64,000 nucleotides of DNA from Levilactobacillus zymae (GTDB lineage: Bacteria; Bacillota; Bacilli; Lactobacillales; Lactobacillaceae), in the NCBI RefSeq assembly GCF_032190635.1, contig NZ_JAVLAS010000001.1, positions 372,001 to 436,000 on the forward strand, read 5' to 3'. Below, piece by piece: positions 1 through 7,854 of this stretch. A program made the translations under genes and the position numbers. Within the stretch, counting starts at the first letter, position 1. Each line of letters begins with the position of its first letter. Below the pieces are notes generated by a model. The model ran no database searches and was not told where the DNA came from. It worked only from the letters and a program-made list of their open reading frames with translations.

Positions 1-921
1 GATAGTGACGGTCGTTTGGAACCCCACGCGTTAACGAACCTGGTGCTGCGGTTTGAAAACGACCCGCACATCGCGGCCATGACCGGGACCATCTTGTCGA
101 ACAAGCACGATATCATGGCGACTAAGCGGCGCCGATTGCGGACCCTGCAGCGTAACGAATACTTCGAATACGCGCAGGCCTTCTTGTCGGGGCGGACGAT
201 TGAGTCCGGGAAAAATGAATTATTTACCATGTCCGGGGCGTTCTCGGCGTTTCGATGTGATGTGCTCTACAGCACGTTTATGTACAATACGGAAACGGTC
301 GGTGAAGATACCGACATGACGTTTCAGATTCGCCAACGCCTGGGTGATAAAATCATTCTGTGTCACGATGCGATCTTCTACATCGGTCCCATCAGCGGGT
401 GGGGCGAGTTATACACCCAGCGCCAACGCTGGCAACGGGGGGAACTGGAGGCGGTCCACAACTACAATCGCGGGAAGGCCGGGTTAGATAATTTCTTTAA
501 TAACTTCCTGGTGCGGCGGTTGATGATTGACCACACCTTCATGTTTCCTAAGATGATCTGGTTTTTCGCCAGTATTGTGCTACTATTCTTCCGCTACTCG
601 GCGGTGGTGTTGGCGGCATCGTACATCTTGATCTACTTCCTGTATGTGTTGGTGGAGGCGTTAAACTTCATCTGCGTGCGAACGTTATTGGCGAACTTTC
701 CGGAGGAGCGTAAGTTCTATGACCACCAGTGGTGGACCATGTTCACACTACCAGGGTATAACCTGGTGTGCTTCTGGTTTCGACTGATTGGGACCATCAA
801 TATGATGGTCAGCTCGGCGAACTGGACCAGCAAACGTCCCAACGTGGAGGCCCAAGAGGTGCGCCGACAGGTCAAAGCGGATGCGAAAGCTCTGTGGGAA
901 AATTATAAGCAATCAAAATAG
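1..921 (+). CDS. Family 2 glycosyltransferase, membrane-bound, 5'-truncated by the window edge
   Basis: The reading frame is open from base 1 and begins with Asp-Ser-Asp-Gly, the usual DxD-type metal/sugar-nucleotide site of GT2 enzymes, so the true start lies upstream. A GEDTD motif follows near residue 105, then a QRQRW motif near 140, the acceptor-site signature of processive GT2 enzymes. The C-terminal half carries about three hydrophobic segments and a basic tail, so it should sit in the cytoplasmic membrane and build a polysaccharide or glycolipid. The end of the protein resembles my memory of the glycosyltransferases that accompany the Gram-positive exosortase XrtG; that assignment is inference because the neighbouring genes are outside the window. 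It is followed at once by a terminator and faces away from the WxL locus. Confidence 0.85.
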   Translation, partial: DSDGRLEPHALTNLVLRFENDPHIAAMTGTILSNKHDIMATKRRRLRTLQRNEYFEYAQAFLSGRTIESGKNELFTMSGAFSAFRCDVLYSTFMYNTETVGEDTDMTFQIRQRLGDKIILCHDAIFYIGPISGWGELYTQRQRWQRGELEAVHNYNRGKAGLDNFFNNFLVRRLMIDHTFMFPKMIWFFASIVLLFFRYSAVVLAASYILIYFLYVLVEALNFICVRTLLANFPEERKFYDHQWWTMFTLPGYNLVCFWFRLIGTINMMVSSANWTSKRPNVEAQEVRRQVKADAKALWENYKQSK

Positions 922-953
922 ACGCGTTCCCGGTGTGGGAGCGCGTCTATTTT
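919..953 (+). terminator. Rho-independent terminator of the glycosyltransferase
   Basis: TAGACGCG pairs with CGCGTCTA around a short loop and is followed by TTTT. The stem includes the stop codon. The reverse strand can also serve the minus-strand WxL gene ending at 963. Confidence 0.8.
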
Positions 954-2585
954 GACTGAGAATCAATTAGCATCAGGTGTGTCGTATAGCCGCCAAGTAA
1001 CAGTTCCTGTGTACGTGGTTCCGCTATCTCCTGAGTAGATGGTGGGGCCAGCTTTAAAGTAAATTCCAGATTGTTTTTCGTTACTGGTGGTTGCCCAATC
1101 ATCAGCAGCGTTAACCGTATTAACGCCCTTAGCACGACTGCCACTGGCTACTAAAACGGCTTGGTTGGTCATCGGTTCTTCGTTGCCATTAGCATATTTG
1201 TAGACGAGACCGTTGATGGAGCGAGTGCCGTTGGTGACCGGTGAAGCTTCGGCCGTGACGGACCATTTAGAATCGACGGTTCGCGTATCGTTAACGTTAA
1301 CGATAGCGGATTTGGGTGCAAGTAAAGTGGTTTTAGTAGGTACGGCATTAAGTCCAAAGTCGAGATCACCAATTGTACCGAATTCAATCTGGCCGTTGTG
1401 CTTCGTAACTGTAATAGCGACACCGCCATCGGTGGCGACACCGGCACTATTTTTGGCACTAATTGTGATGGTGGTGCTACCACCATCGTTTAGATTAGAA
1501 ATAATATCCGCTAAGTTTGACTTATCCGCAGAGAAAGTGAGATCACTGTTGTTTAAGGTAGTTCCTAAAAGGGATACGCTAACGCCTGCCTGTTTCACAA
1601 GCCAACTTAAGACGTCGTTATCCGACTTACCACTAATATTATCTGTGAGATCATCTGGGTATACGTCAATGCTAGATTTATCGGAAGTGATATCTAAAAC
1701 GTTTTTGAGACTAGCTGCGGAAGCCACGAGGTCACCCATATCGTTGGTTTCAAATACCGAAATTACAGTGGTGTTGGTTAACAACCCTAATGCTTGGGGA
1801 AAATCAATCTGAAAAGTACCATCACTATTGATAGTTCCCTTATAGACTTTGGTCGTTCCGTCAATCCCCTTAGGTGCAGCCCAAATAGTTAAATTGTCCT
1901 TAGTGTAGGCATTATATCCCGTGATTGAAGTATCACTAGATTTAATGTTAGCCAGAGTCGTAATTGACTGAGAATAGGTACTGTTAACAGTCAGTTTTTT
2001 AGTCTGAGTCAGAATTTGACCGCTGGATGAAATGGAACCACCTTCCCAAACATCTGCAATGGTTAGAGGGGAAGATGAATCCGCTTTGTTCTGGCCAAGG
2101 TAGTAGCTCATGGTTTTGCTGCCATCACTAGTTTTAATGATGAACCCAAAGTCCATGGGCATAGCCAAACGAAAATCATTTAAGTTAGAGAAGTCTACAT
2201 TAATTTTCAGGTAATTTCCTGAAAAACTAATACTATTGGTACCAGTAGCTAGGTTAGTCCCACCAGTTCCGGGAACTGCAGCGCCGCTAGTATTCGTCAT
2301 AACGGTAGGCGTGAATTCCGTAATCTTAGCCGTTGAGCTAGATGGCATGGCAATCTTACCGGAGAAGGCCAAATAGATTTCTGTGGTTTTGGTAGTAATT
2401 CGGTTAGTGCTAGATAGGTTATTAGCAGCCACCGAAGTCAGAGTGGGCATTGTAGTGGGAACGGTCCCGCTGACTGTTCCAATCCGCTGAGGGGATGCAA
2501 AGGATGAGTAAACGTTAGAACTAGGGACTGTCTGAAAACTAAAAATTCAGGTATAATCTGAGGAAAAACGAATCGAGGCATTCCG

Positions 2586-2996
2586 ATGACAACACCTAAA
2601 CGATACGAACTGGAAGATGCTCAGTGGGACCGAATCAAAGGATACTTCCCGCCATACCGGACTGGCCGTCCATCAAGCCTAGACAACCGTACCGCCCTCA
2701 ACGCTATCCTCTGGCTCATGCGCAGCGGGGCTCCTTGGCGTGATCTACCTGAACGCTATGGCTCTTGGAAAACGGTGTATAGTCGCTTCCGAGCCTGGGT
2801 AAGTTCAGGCTTGTTCGAACAGGTTTTTCTCGAATTGATTGACAATCCCGACATGGAAAACTTGAGCTTAGATTCAACGATCGTTCGAGCGCATCAAAAG
2901 GCCACTGGGGCAAAAAAACGCCGAATGTATGGTCGAAAATCAAGCTATTGGACTAAGTCGAGGTGGCCGAACGACCAAGATTCACGCACTCGTTGA
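2586..2996 (+). CDS. IS5-family transposase, N-terminal frame (OrfA)
   Basis: This 136-residue frame holds the N-terminal DUF4096-like region (YELEDAQWDRIKGYFPP, then RTALNAILWLMRSGAPWRDLP) and the first catalytic Asp in SLDSTIVRAHQ. The product then leaves the family sequence after GAKK. A run of seven A at 2912-2918 lies where the second frame takes over; a +1 shift there, or transcriptional loss of one A, would join the frames into one DDE transposase. Programmed frameshifting is known for this subgroup; whether it works here is inferred. Confidence 0.88.
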   Translation: MTTPKRYELEDAQWDRIKGYFPPYRTGRPSSLDNRTALNAILWLMRSGAPWRDLPERYGSWKTVYSRFRAWVSSGLFEQVFLELIDNPDMENLSLDSTIVRAHQKATGAKKRRMYGRKSSYWTKSRWPNDQDSRTR

Positions 2997-3360
2997 CGGA
3001 TTAGGGAATCCCTTGGGTTTTCGCCTAACAGGTGGTCAAGTACATGATAGCCAAGTTGCCAGTGAGTTGCTGGAAGGCTTCGATATTTCTCAATCAAATA
3101 TTATCGCGGATAAAGCCTATGGCACCGCGAAACTTCGCCAGTGTATTAAAGATAAAGCAGCCGTCTATACCATTCCGCCAAAGGAAAATACCAAAGACAA
3201 GTGGACCTGTGATTACCACGTTTATTGTGAGCGCCATTTGATTGAGAACTTCTTCAATCAGTTGAAGAACTTTCGTAGGATTGCAACGCGTTATGATAAG
3301 CTCGCTCATGTTTATCTGGCTACGGTTTACATTGCCTCAATTTGCATCTTACTTAAGTAG
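2929..3360 (+). CDS. IS5-family transposase, C-terminal frame (OrfB)
   Basis: This frame contains LSRGGRTTKIHALVD, the second catalytic Asp in IIADKAYG, and the catalytic Glu region CERHLIENFFNQLK followed by FRRIATRYDK, all classical for IS5 DDE transposases. The frame is open upstream of the ATG through the A7 run, reading QKNAEC before MVENQ, so it is most likely expressed only as a fusion with OrfA. No ribosome binding site is evident for separate translation. The stop lies 14 bases before the right end of the element. Confidence 0.88.
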   Translation: MVENQAIGLSRGGRTTKIHALVDGLGNPLGFRLTGGQVHDSQVASELLEGFDISQSNIIADKAYGTAKLRQCIKDKAAVYTIPPKENTKDKWTCDYHVYCERHLIENFFNQLKNFRRIATRYDKLAHVYLATVYIASICILLK

Positions 3361-3508
3361 TTTTCAGACGGACCCTAGTTGAAACCAAACTAGCTCCAGA
3401 AGGGAGCGTGGCCGCGTGAGCTGATTCTAACATCAAGCCGCAACCAAATATGGTCATGATGAGTAAACCAAGCTTCAACATTATTTGTTTAAAATGTGAC
3501 ATCTTGAT

Positions 3509-3988
3509 TCACTCCTTCTCTCTCAATAGGCGGGCCTGCCGTCGGATAATGATACTTAGAACTAGCACAACCAATAAGAGTAGTCCAATTAATTCAATCA
3601 AAACTGATTGAACTTCGTTAGTTTGTGGGAGCCTACCAGATAACACAGCCGTTGTTATTGCTTTGACAGCGGAGCGATGGGTCGTCGGAGCAACTTGATC
3701 GGCCGACTTTCCGGTTTTGGTTATTGGTTTCTTACCATTGGGGATTTTTTTATTACTGGCGGCACCATCGGGATCGGTACCGTTGTCCGCGGCAGTCGTC
3801 CCGTTTGCGCCAGCACCATTAGAGTTAAGTTCGGATGAGCTACCGTTTGTTGTATTGGTGGGTCCCCCGACAAAAGTGATTCCCGTGGTCGTATGACCAG
3901 TGCCGGTTGCGGCGAGCGCTGATGTTCCGCCGCTAAAACCTAAAATTAACGTCAGAACCAACATAAGTTGCATGAACTTCTTTGTCAT
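3509..3988 (-). CDS. Small LPxTG-type cell-wall protein of the WxL locus
   Basis: The predicted 159-residue protein has a signal peptide (hydrophobic core after MTKKFMQ, likely cleavage at SALAA), a low-complexity Gly/Asn/Thr/Ala-rich middle, and a sortase signal LPQTN followed by a hydrophobic helix and the basic tail RRQARLLREKE. Sortase A would attach it to the wall. Small LPxTG proteins of this size are regular partners of WxL and DUF916 genes. The start at 3988 is chosen because AAGGGGGG lies eight bases upstream; a TTG two codons earlier is too close to it. The broken WxL gene starts only six bases after the stop, so the genes form an operon. Confidence 0.85.
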   Translation of the reverse strand: MTKKFMQLMLVLTLILGFSGGTSALAATGTGHTTTGITFVGGPTNTTNGSSSELNSNGAGANGTTAADNGTDPDGAASNKKIPNGKKPITKTGKSADQVAPTTHRSAVKAITTAVLSGRLPQTNEVQSVLIELIGLLLLVVLVLSIIIRRQARLLREKE

Positions 3989-4929
3989 AATCAACGCCCC
4001 CCTTATTAGTTTTAGTTACATTATTTGGTGTTCGAAGCATCAGAATCTTCATCGTCTTGTTTGCGCTTGCGCCGAATCAAATAGATGATGAGTAAAATTA
4101 GTAGGACTAAAATGAGCATCCCTAGGGCTCCTAAGGCCACAAGTAACCACACGCTAATTCCAGAATTTTCAACAGCATCGTGATTGTACTTGTTAGCTTG
4201 AGCCTGGGTGATGGTGAAGTTGCGGTCAAAGACCCAAGTTCTATCGGTATTTTTAACGACCATGTGAAGGTGATAGTGACCAGCCTTTAATGGCGTCTTC
4301 CCAAAGAGCATTGGGTACCGAAAGGTCGTATTAGGTGCCATCTGAACGTTTTCTTGAGTGGCGTGCTTGATGACCTTGGCGCCGTTATCTCGGTCGGTGA
4401 TTTTAGTATCCATTTTGAGGTTTGGGATAATGACCGCCGAGGTGTTACGCAGATTGGCAAAGATACCACGGTGATAGTTTCCTAATCCGGCGGAGACCTT
4501 GCCCAGTTTCATTTCTGGAGCGGGGACCGTTCCCATCGTATACTTCATGCCAATAACGTAAGAGTATTGATTCCGCAGATTACTGGCGCCCTTAACGTTT
4601 CCAGTTACTTTGCTATCAATCCGTTTAAAGTACCATCCTCCTAAGATAACCCCGTTAAAGTTGGTCTTGGGAACTTTAACGGTTGTAGTAACCAATTTAG
4701 ATCCTTTGGATGGAATGGTAATTGTCTTTTTTCCTTGAATTTTACTAATGTCACTCATTTTGTAACGAAGTGAGGGATCAAACGAGGTCGCGGGTTTAAC
4801 GTACTCGATAGCACCACCGGAACTGGTCCAAGCAGTATGAATGGCAGTTTGGACTTTAATTTCCTGATTGGTTAGATTATAAACGCGAACTTGAAGTTTT
4901 TCCGTTTGCCCAGATTTCATTTTTAAATC

Positions 4930-5962
4930 GGCAAATTCTATAATTAATCCGAACAGAAATTAAAAAGCCCAAAGCAATCACTTACAATGGTAGTAGCTAA
5001 TTCCAACCAATATAGGGAGTGATTACTTTGGGTACATCTACTTTATCACGTTTTCAACGTGGCGCACTAGCACAACTGGTCAATGAGGGGAATAAATCTT
5101 ACCAAGTAATGGCTGACGCCTTAGGCGTCGCCAAAGCTACGATTAGCTATGAGTTGGACCGGGTTAAACCTTATGATCCAGAATTAGCTCAGCAAGATGC
5201 AGATCGCAAAAGGCGGAATTGCGGTCGTCGTTCGATGCTGACGGCAGCATTAGCGACTTTAATTACCAATCACTTACGATTAACCTGGTCACCAGAAACC
5301 ATTGCGGCCGCTTATAACTTGAGCACTGCGTCAATTTATAATTGGCTTAATCGTGGCTGGCTCCTCTTCAAATTGACTGATCTACCCAATCGGAATGTCC
5401 GCCAGCACCGAGTGAGCGAAAATCGTGGGAAATTTACAAGTGGGACTTCCATCGAACAACGGCCAACAACTGTTAATCAACGGTTAGCTTTTGGTCATTG
5501 GGAAGTAGATACGGTGCTTTCTAGTCGAAGTGAGTCACGATCATGTCTGGTTACATTCGTAGAACGTAAGACCCGACTTCTATGGGCCATCAAAGCCCCT
5601 AATAGAACGGCTAAGGCTCTAAACACCGCCTTTGGCAAGTTTATGGGGGCCTTCGGTCCCCAAGTAAAATCCATTACTGTTGATCATGGTAAAGAGTTTG
5701 CCAATTATCAGGCCTTAGAACAGGATTATCAGATCAAAGTTTATTTTTGCCATCCATATTCACCATGGGAGCGAGGTTCCAATGAATATTTTAATAGACG
5801 GTTACGCTGGTTCTTCCCGAAAAAGACCAATTTTAGCCAAGTAACGACTGATGAGATCCTAGCAGCACTTGAACTAATTAATCAACGACCATTAAAAATA
5901 CATCATCAACAGACTGCCATTGAAAGATTCCGGGCTTGTTCGGATTAAACTTGTAATTTGCC
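4930..5962 (+). mobile_element. IS30-family insertion sequence, 1033 bp, AATC target duplication
   Basis: Left end GGCAAATTCTATAATTAATC and right end (complement) GGCAAATTACAAGTTTAATC form imperfect inverted repeats that continue as CGAACA. AATC is duplicated at 4926-4929 and 5963-5966. One transposase gene fills the element. It is related to, but clearly different from, the second IS30-type element at 30569-31611. Confidence 0.9.
5028..5948 (+). CDS. IS30-family transposase
   Basis: The protein starts at TTG (5028) with AGGGAG eight bases upstream, the same arrangement as in the other IS30 copy; the GTG at 5019 overlaps the binding site. An N-terminal helix-turn-helix (VMADALGVAKATISYELDRV) is followed by the IS30 DDE core: GHWEVDTV, VDHGKEF and ERGSNEYFNRRLR. 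The length of about 306 residues and the intact motifs suggest it is active. Codon use is more AT-rich than in the flanking chromosomal genes. Confidence 0.93.
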   Translation: MGTSTLSRFQRGALAQLVNEGNKSYQVMADALGVAKATISYELDRVKPYDPELAQQDADRKRRNCGRRSMLTAALATLITNHLRLTWSPETIAAAYNLSTASIYNWLNRGWLLFKLTDLPNRNVRQHRVSENRGKFTSGTSIEQRPTTVNQRLAFGHWEVDTVLSSRSESRSCLVTFVERKTRLLWAIKAPNRTAKALNTAFGKFMGAFGPQVKSITVDHGKEFANYQALEQDYQIKVYFCHPYSPWERGSNEYFNRRLRWFFPKKTNFSQVTTDEILAALELINQRPLKIHHQQTAIERFRACSD

Positions 5963-6208
5963 AATCGAAAAACGAATTTTCTCGATTAATTTGATTACTG
6001 GGAATCTTAGCCGAGACACTATATCCAACAGTGTTGGCAGTATTATCCGCACGGGCTAATAAGGGAACACATGCACCAATTATTAAACTGACAACCAACA
6101 AAACGATATGTTGGGCTTTTCCTAGTTTATACATTTTTGTACTCCTGACCATCTAATACATTAGATTATTAAATTGATATCAGTTTAATAATACAACTAT
6201 GTAAGCTA

Positions 6209-6243
6209 AAAAGGTGCTCATTTGAGTATAATGAACACCTTTC
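6209..6243 (-). terminator. Terminator of the upstream WxL gene
   Basis: AAAGGTGCTCA and TGAACACCTTT pair around TTTGAGTATAA; on the minus strand the stem is followed by TTTTT. It separates the 6259 WxL gene from the broken DUF916 gene. Confidence 0.75.
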
Positions 6244-6258
6244 GCCATGTGATTATCG

Positions 6259-6984
6259 TTAGGCCCCTGGTGTATCACTCAAGGTCCAGTTAACATTTCC
6301 TGAATAAGTTCCAGCTTTAACGTTGGCAGGGATGTTAGCTAATGTGATGTTTGATGGATCTAATTGGAAAGTGGTATTTAAGACACCACTACCTTCTTTG
6401 GCACTGAAAAGCGTTTTAGAAGTACCATCGGTAGATAATTCAGCATTAACCCCTGAAATACCTGCATCTTTATAATCTGTAACGGCGGAATTATTAATGG
6501 TTGCTGTTGATCCATCTAAATCCAAAGTTGCCCCGGTTAAGACATCGCCGGCACCGTTGGCTTCGGTAGTCATCTTATCGGCGCTAACTTGGACTGTCCA
6601 ACCTGCGTTAGTCCCACGAGTATCAGCAACTTCAGCAATTAATTTAGTATTTTCAGGAACGTCACCCATTGCTTGAGTCTCTACCGTTGGGTGATATTCT
6701 TTAGCGTTGGCAGTAGTCTGGATGGCTAGATTCTTACCAAAATCCATGGACTTTGAAACGTATAGGAAAGTTAATTCACCACTAGCAGTTGTCCCACCGC
6801 CATCACCTGGCACAATTTCACCGGGCTTGTCAGGATCAACTGGCTTGGTGCTTGGATCTGGCTTAGCAAAACTGATACTACTTTTAGTTGTCCCAGTTGT
6901 GCCATCCGCATTGGCAACGATTGGTGCAACCGTCCCTAATAACAATGCACCGGCTAATAACATGCTACTTACTTTTTTGTTCAT
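6259..6984 (-). CDS. WxL-domain cell-surface protein (intact)
   Basis: The 241-residue protein has a signal peptide (MNKKVSSMLLAGALLLGT, cleavage near ANADG), a short Pro/Gly/Thr-rich linker, and a full WxL domain: the first motif in GWTVQVSADK and the second at the end, NVNWTLSDTPGA. This two-motif domain of about 160-190 residues binds peptidoglycan. The start at 6984 is set by AAGGGGTG upstream; an upstream extension to 7050 has no binding site and adds no signal sequence. It is the only intact WxL protein of this locus, its two partners being broken by insertion sequences. Confidence 0.9.
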   Translation of the reverse strand: MNKKVSSMLLAGALLLGTVAPIVANADGTTGTTKSSISFAKPDPSTKPVDPDKPGEIVPGDGGGTTASGELTFLYVSKSMDFGKNLAIQTTANAKEYHPTVETQAMGDVPENTKLIAEVADTRGTNAGWTVQVSADKMTTEANGAGDVLTGATLDLDGSTATINNSAVTDYKDAGISGVNAELSTDGTSKTLFSAKEGSGVLNTTFQLDPSNITLANIPANVKAGTYSGNVNWTLSDTPGA

Positions 6985-7854
6985 AAATAAAGCACCCCTT
7001 TTGCTTCTCTTCTTGAAACTTCCCAAAAACACTGTGATGTGGTGATACAAAATGCCGTGTTGCGATGATTTTTTCTTCTAAAGAGGTAAATACGACTCTT
7101 TAGTTAATGGAACCAACGTAGATAATTACCAATGAAACAAATTAGGTTACAAGTTATTATCTATGTAACAACTTAATCATATAAGATAATTTGGCATATG
7201 TAAACGATTTTCTAACAAAAAAATAAGGTTAACTGATGGCCGTGTTAGCAGCAATTTAAAAGAATTCTTAACTAGTAGGTGTTAGTTAAAAAGCGTACCT
7301 CACCAGTAAGGGCTAAACTATAATGGTTGATTCTATAAATGAATAGTAATTTTGAGCATTGACCAAACCGCGATCTAACTAACTTTAGCTAGGGATTGTG
7401 AAATGAAAAAATCAGGAAACAATTTGTGCAAGTAGATACTTGCACACAATAGTATACACAGTACATTATCATCCGATAATTAAGAGCGTTATTAAGAATT
7501 ATTCTAAAATGTTTTCAAAAAAATTTGGACATAAAATGACATAACCCTTAACTGGGCTAGTCCAATCAAAGCGACACGTCTTTGGAACCGCCGAAAAGGG
7601 GAAAGCACGTGGGGGGACCGAGGGACTTACCCCTTTCAGTCCCTCAAACCATATAATTACCATAATATCGTGTATAATCTGGTCAAGAAGGCGTTTAACG
7701 CGGAGAAGTGGGGGCCGTTATCCGGTGATTCAGATGACGAATCGCCAATGGTGACGGGCCACAACTTTTTAGGGGAGTCTGCAAGGCGTCGGCTTAATGG
7801 CGCTCGGGTGACGGCCACGTTTCCCGGGCAAAGAGTCAAGGAGGAATGCGCAAC
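6985..7854. other. 870-bp low-GC intergenic region between the WxL locus and the ABC exporter
   Basis: I see no convincing gene. The first half is very AT-rich and should hold the promoter of the WxL gene at 6984. It contains the perfect palindrome at 7425-7446. Near the exporter are the hairpin GAGGGACT/AGTCCCTC (7620-7627 with 7638-7645, no T-run) and a -10-like TATAAT at 7673-7678, so the exporter probably has a leader of about 170 bases. A 62-codon GTG frame at 7670 overlaps the exporter start but has no ribosome binding site. Confidence 0.5.
7425..7446. repeat. Perfect 10-bp inverted repeat, possible operator
   Basis: TGTGCAAGTA and TACTTGCACA are exact reverse complements separated by GA. 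It lies about 440 bases upstream of the WxL gene start and 400 bases upstream of the exporter, in AT-rich DNA. The protein that would bind it is unknown. Confidence 0.4.

Larger units (their letters stand above)
2525..3374 (+). mobile_element. IS5-family (IS427-like) insertion sequence, 850 bp, CTAG target duplication
   Basis: The ends are inverted repeats: GGACTGTCTGAAAACT on the left and the complement of GGTCCGTCTGAAAACT on the right (14 of 16 identical). The sequence CTAG is present at 2521-2524 and again at 3375-3378. Two overlapping frames encode the transposase, as is usual for the IS427 subgroup. It lies antisense to the WxL gene it interrupts. The same CTAG target is used by the MITE-like element at 34204-34493. 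Confidence 0.9.
963..3502 (-). pseudogene. WxL-domain surface protein gene interrupted by an IS5/IS427-type element
   Basis: The gene starts at 3502 (AAGGAG seven bases upstream) with a signal peptide, MSHFKQIMLKLG and then a hydrophobic stretch ending SAHAA. After 42 codons it is interrupted by the element at 2525-3374, flanked by CTAG on both sides. The rest, 2522 down to 963, is open. Joining the halves after removal of the element and one CTAG keeps the frame exactly and gives about 561 residues. The C-terminus has the two WxL motifs (WSV near 400 of the distal part and WRL close to the end, VTWRLYDTPDAN). WxL domains bind peptidoglycan non-covalently. The distal part could only be expressed without its signal peptide, so the gene is probably dead. 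It lies downstream of the LPxTG and DUF916 genes in the same locus. Confidence 0.88.
4021..6134 (-). pseudogene. DUF916/DUF3324 WxL-locus membrane protein gene interrupted by an IS30-type element
   Basis: The 5' part (6134-5967) encodes a signal peptide and the start of the DUF916 domain, VGYSVSAKIPSNQINRENSF. The element at 4930-5962 follows, flanked by AATC on both sides. The 3' part, ending at 4021, encodes the rest of DUF916, the DUF3324 region and a C-terminal membrane helix with a charged tail (LIRRKRKQDDEDSD). Removing the element and one AATC rejoins FFD-LKMKSGQTEKL in frame, the classical DUF916 motif, and gives about 358 residues, normal for the family. DUF916 proteins bind peptidoglycan and WxL proteins. 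The start at 6134 has CAGGAG upstream; ATG at 6152 overlaps that site. Neither fragment alone should work. Confidence 0.88.
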
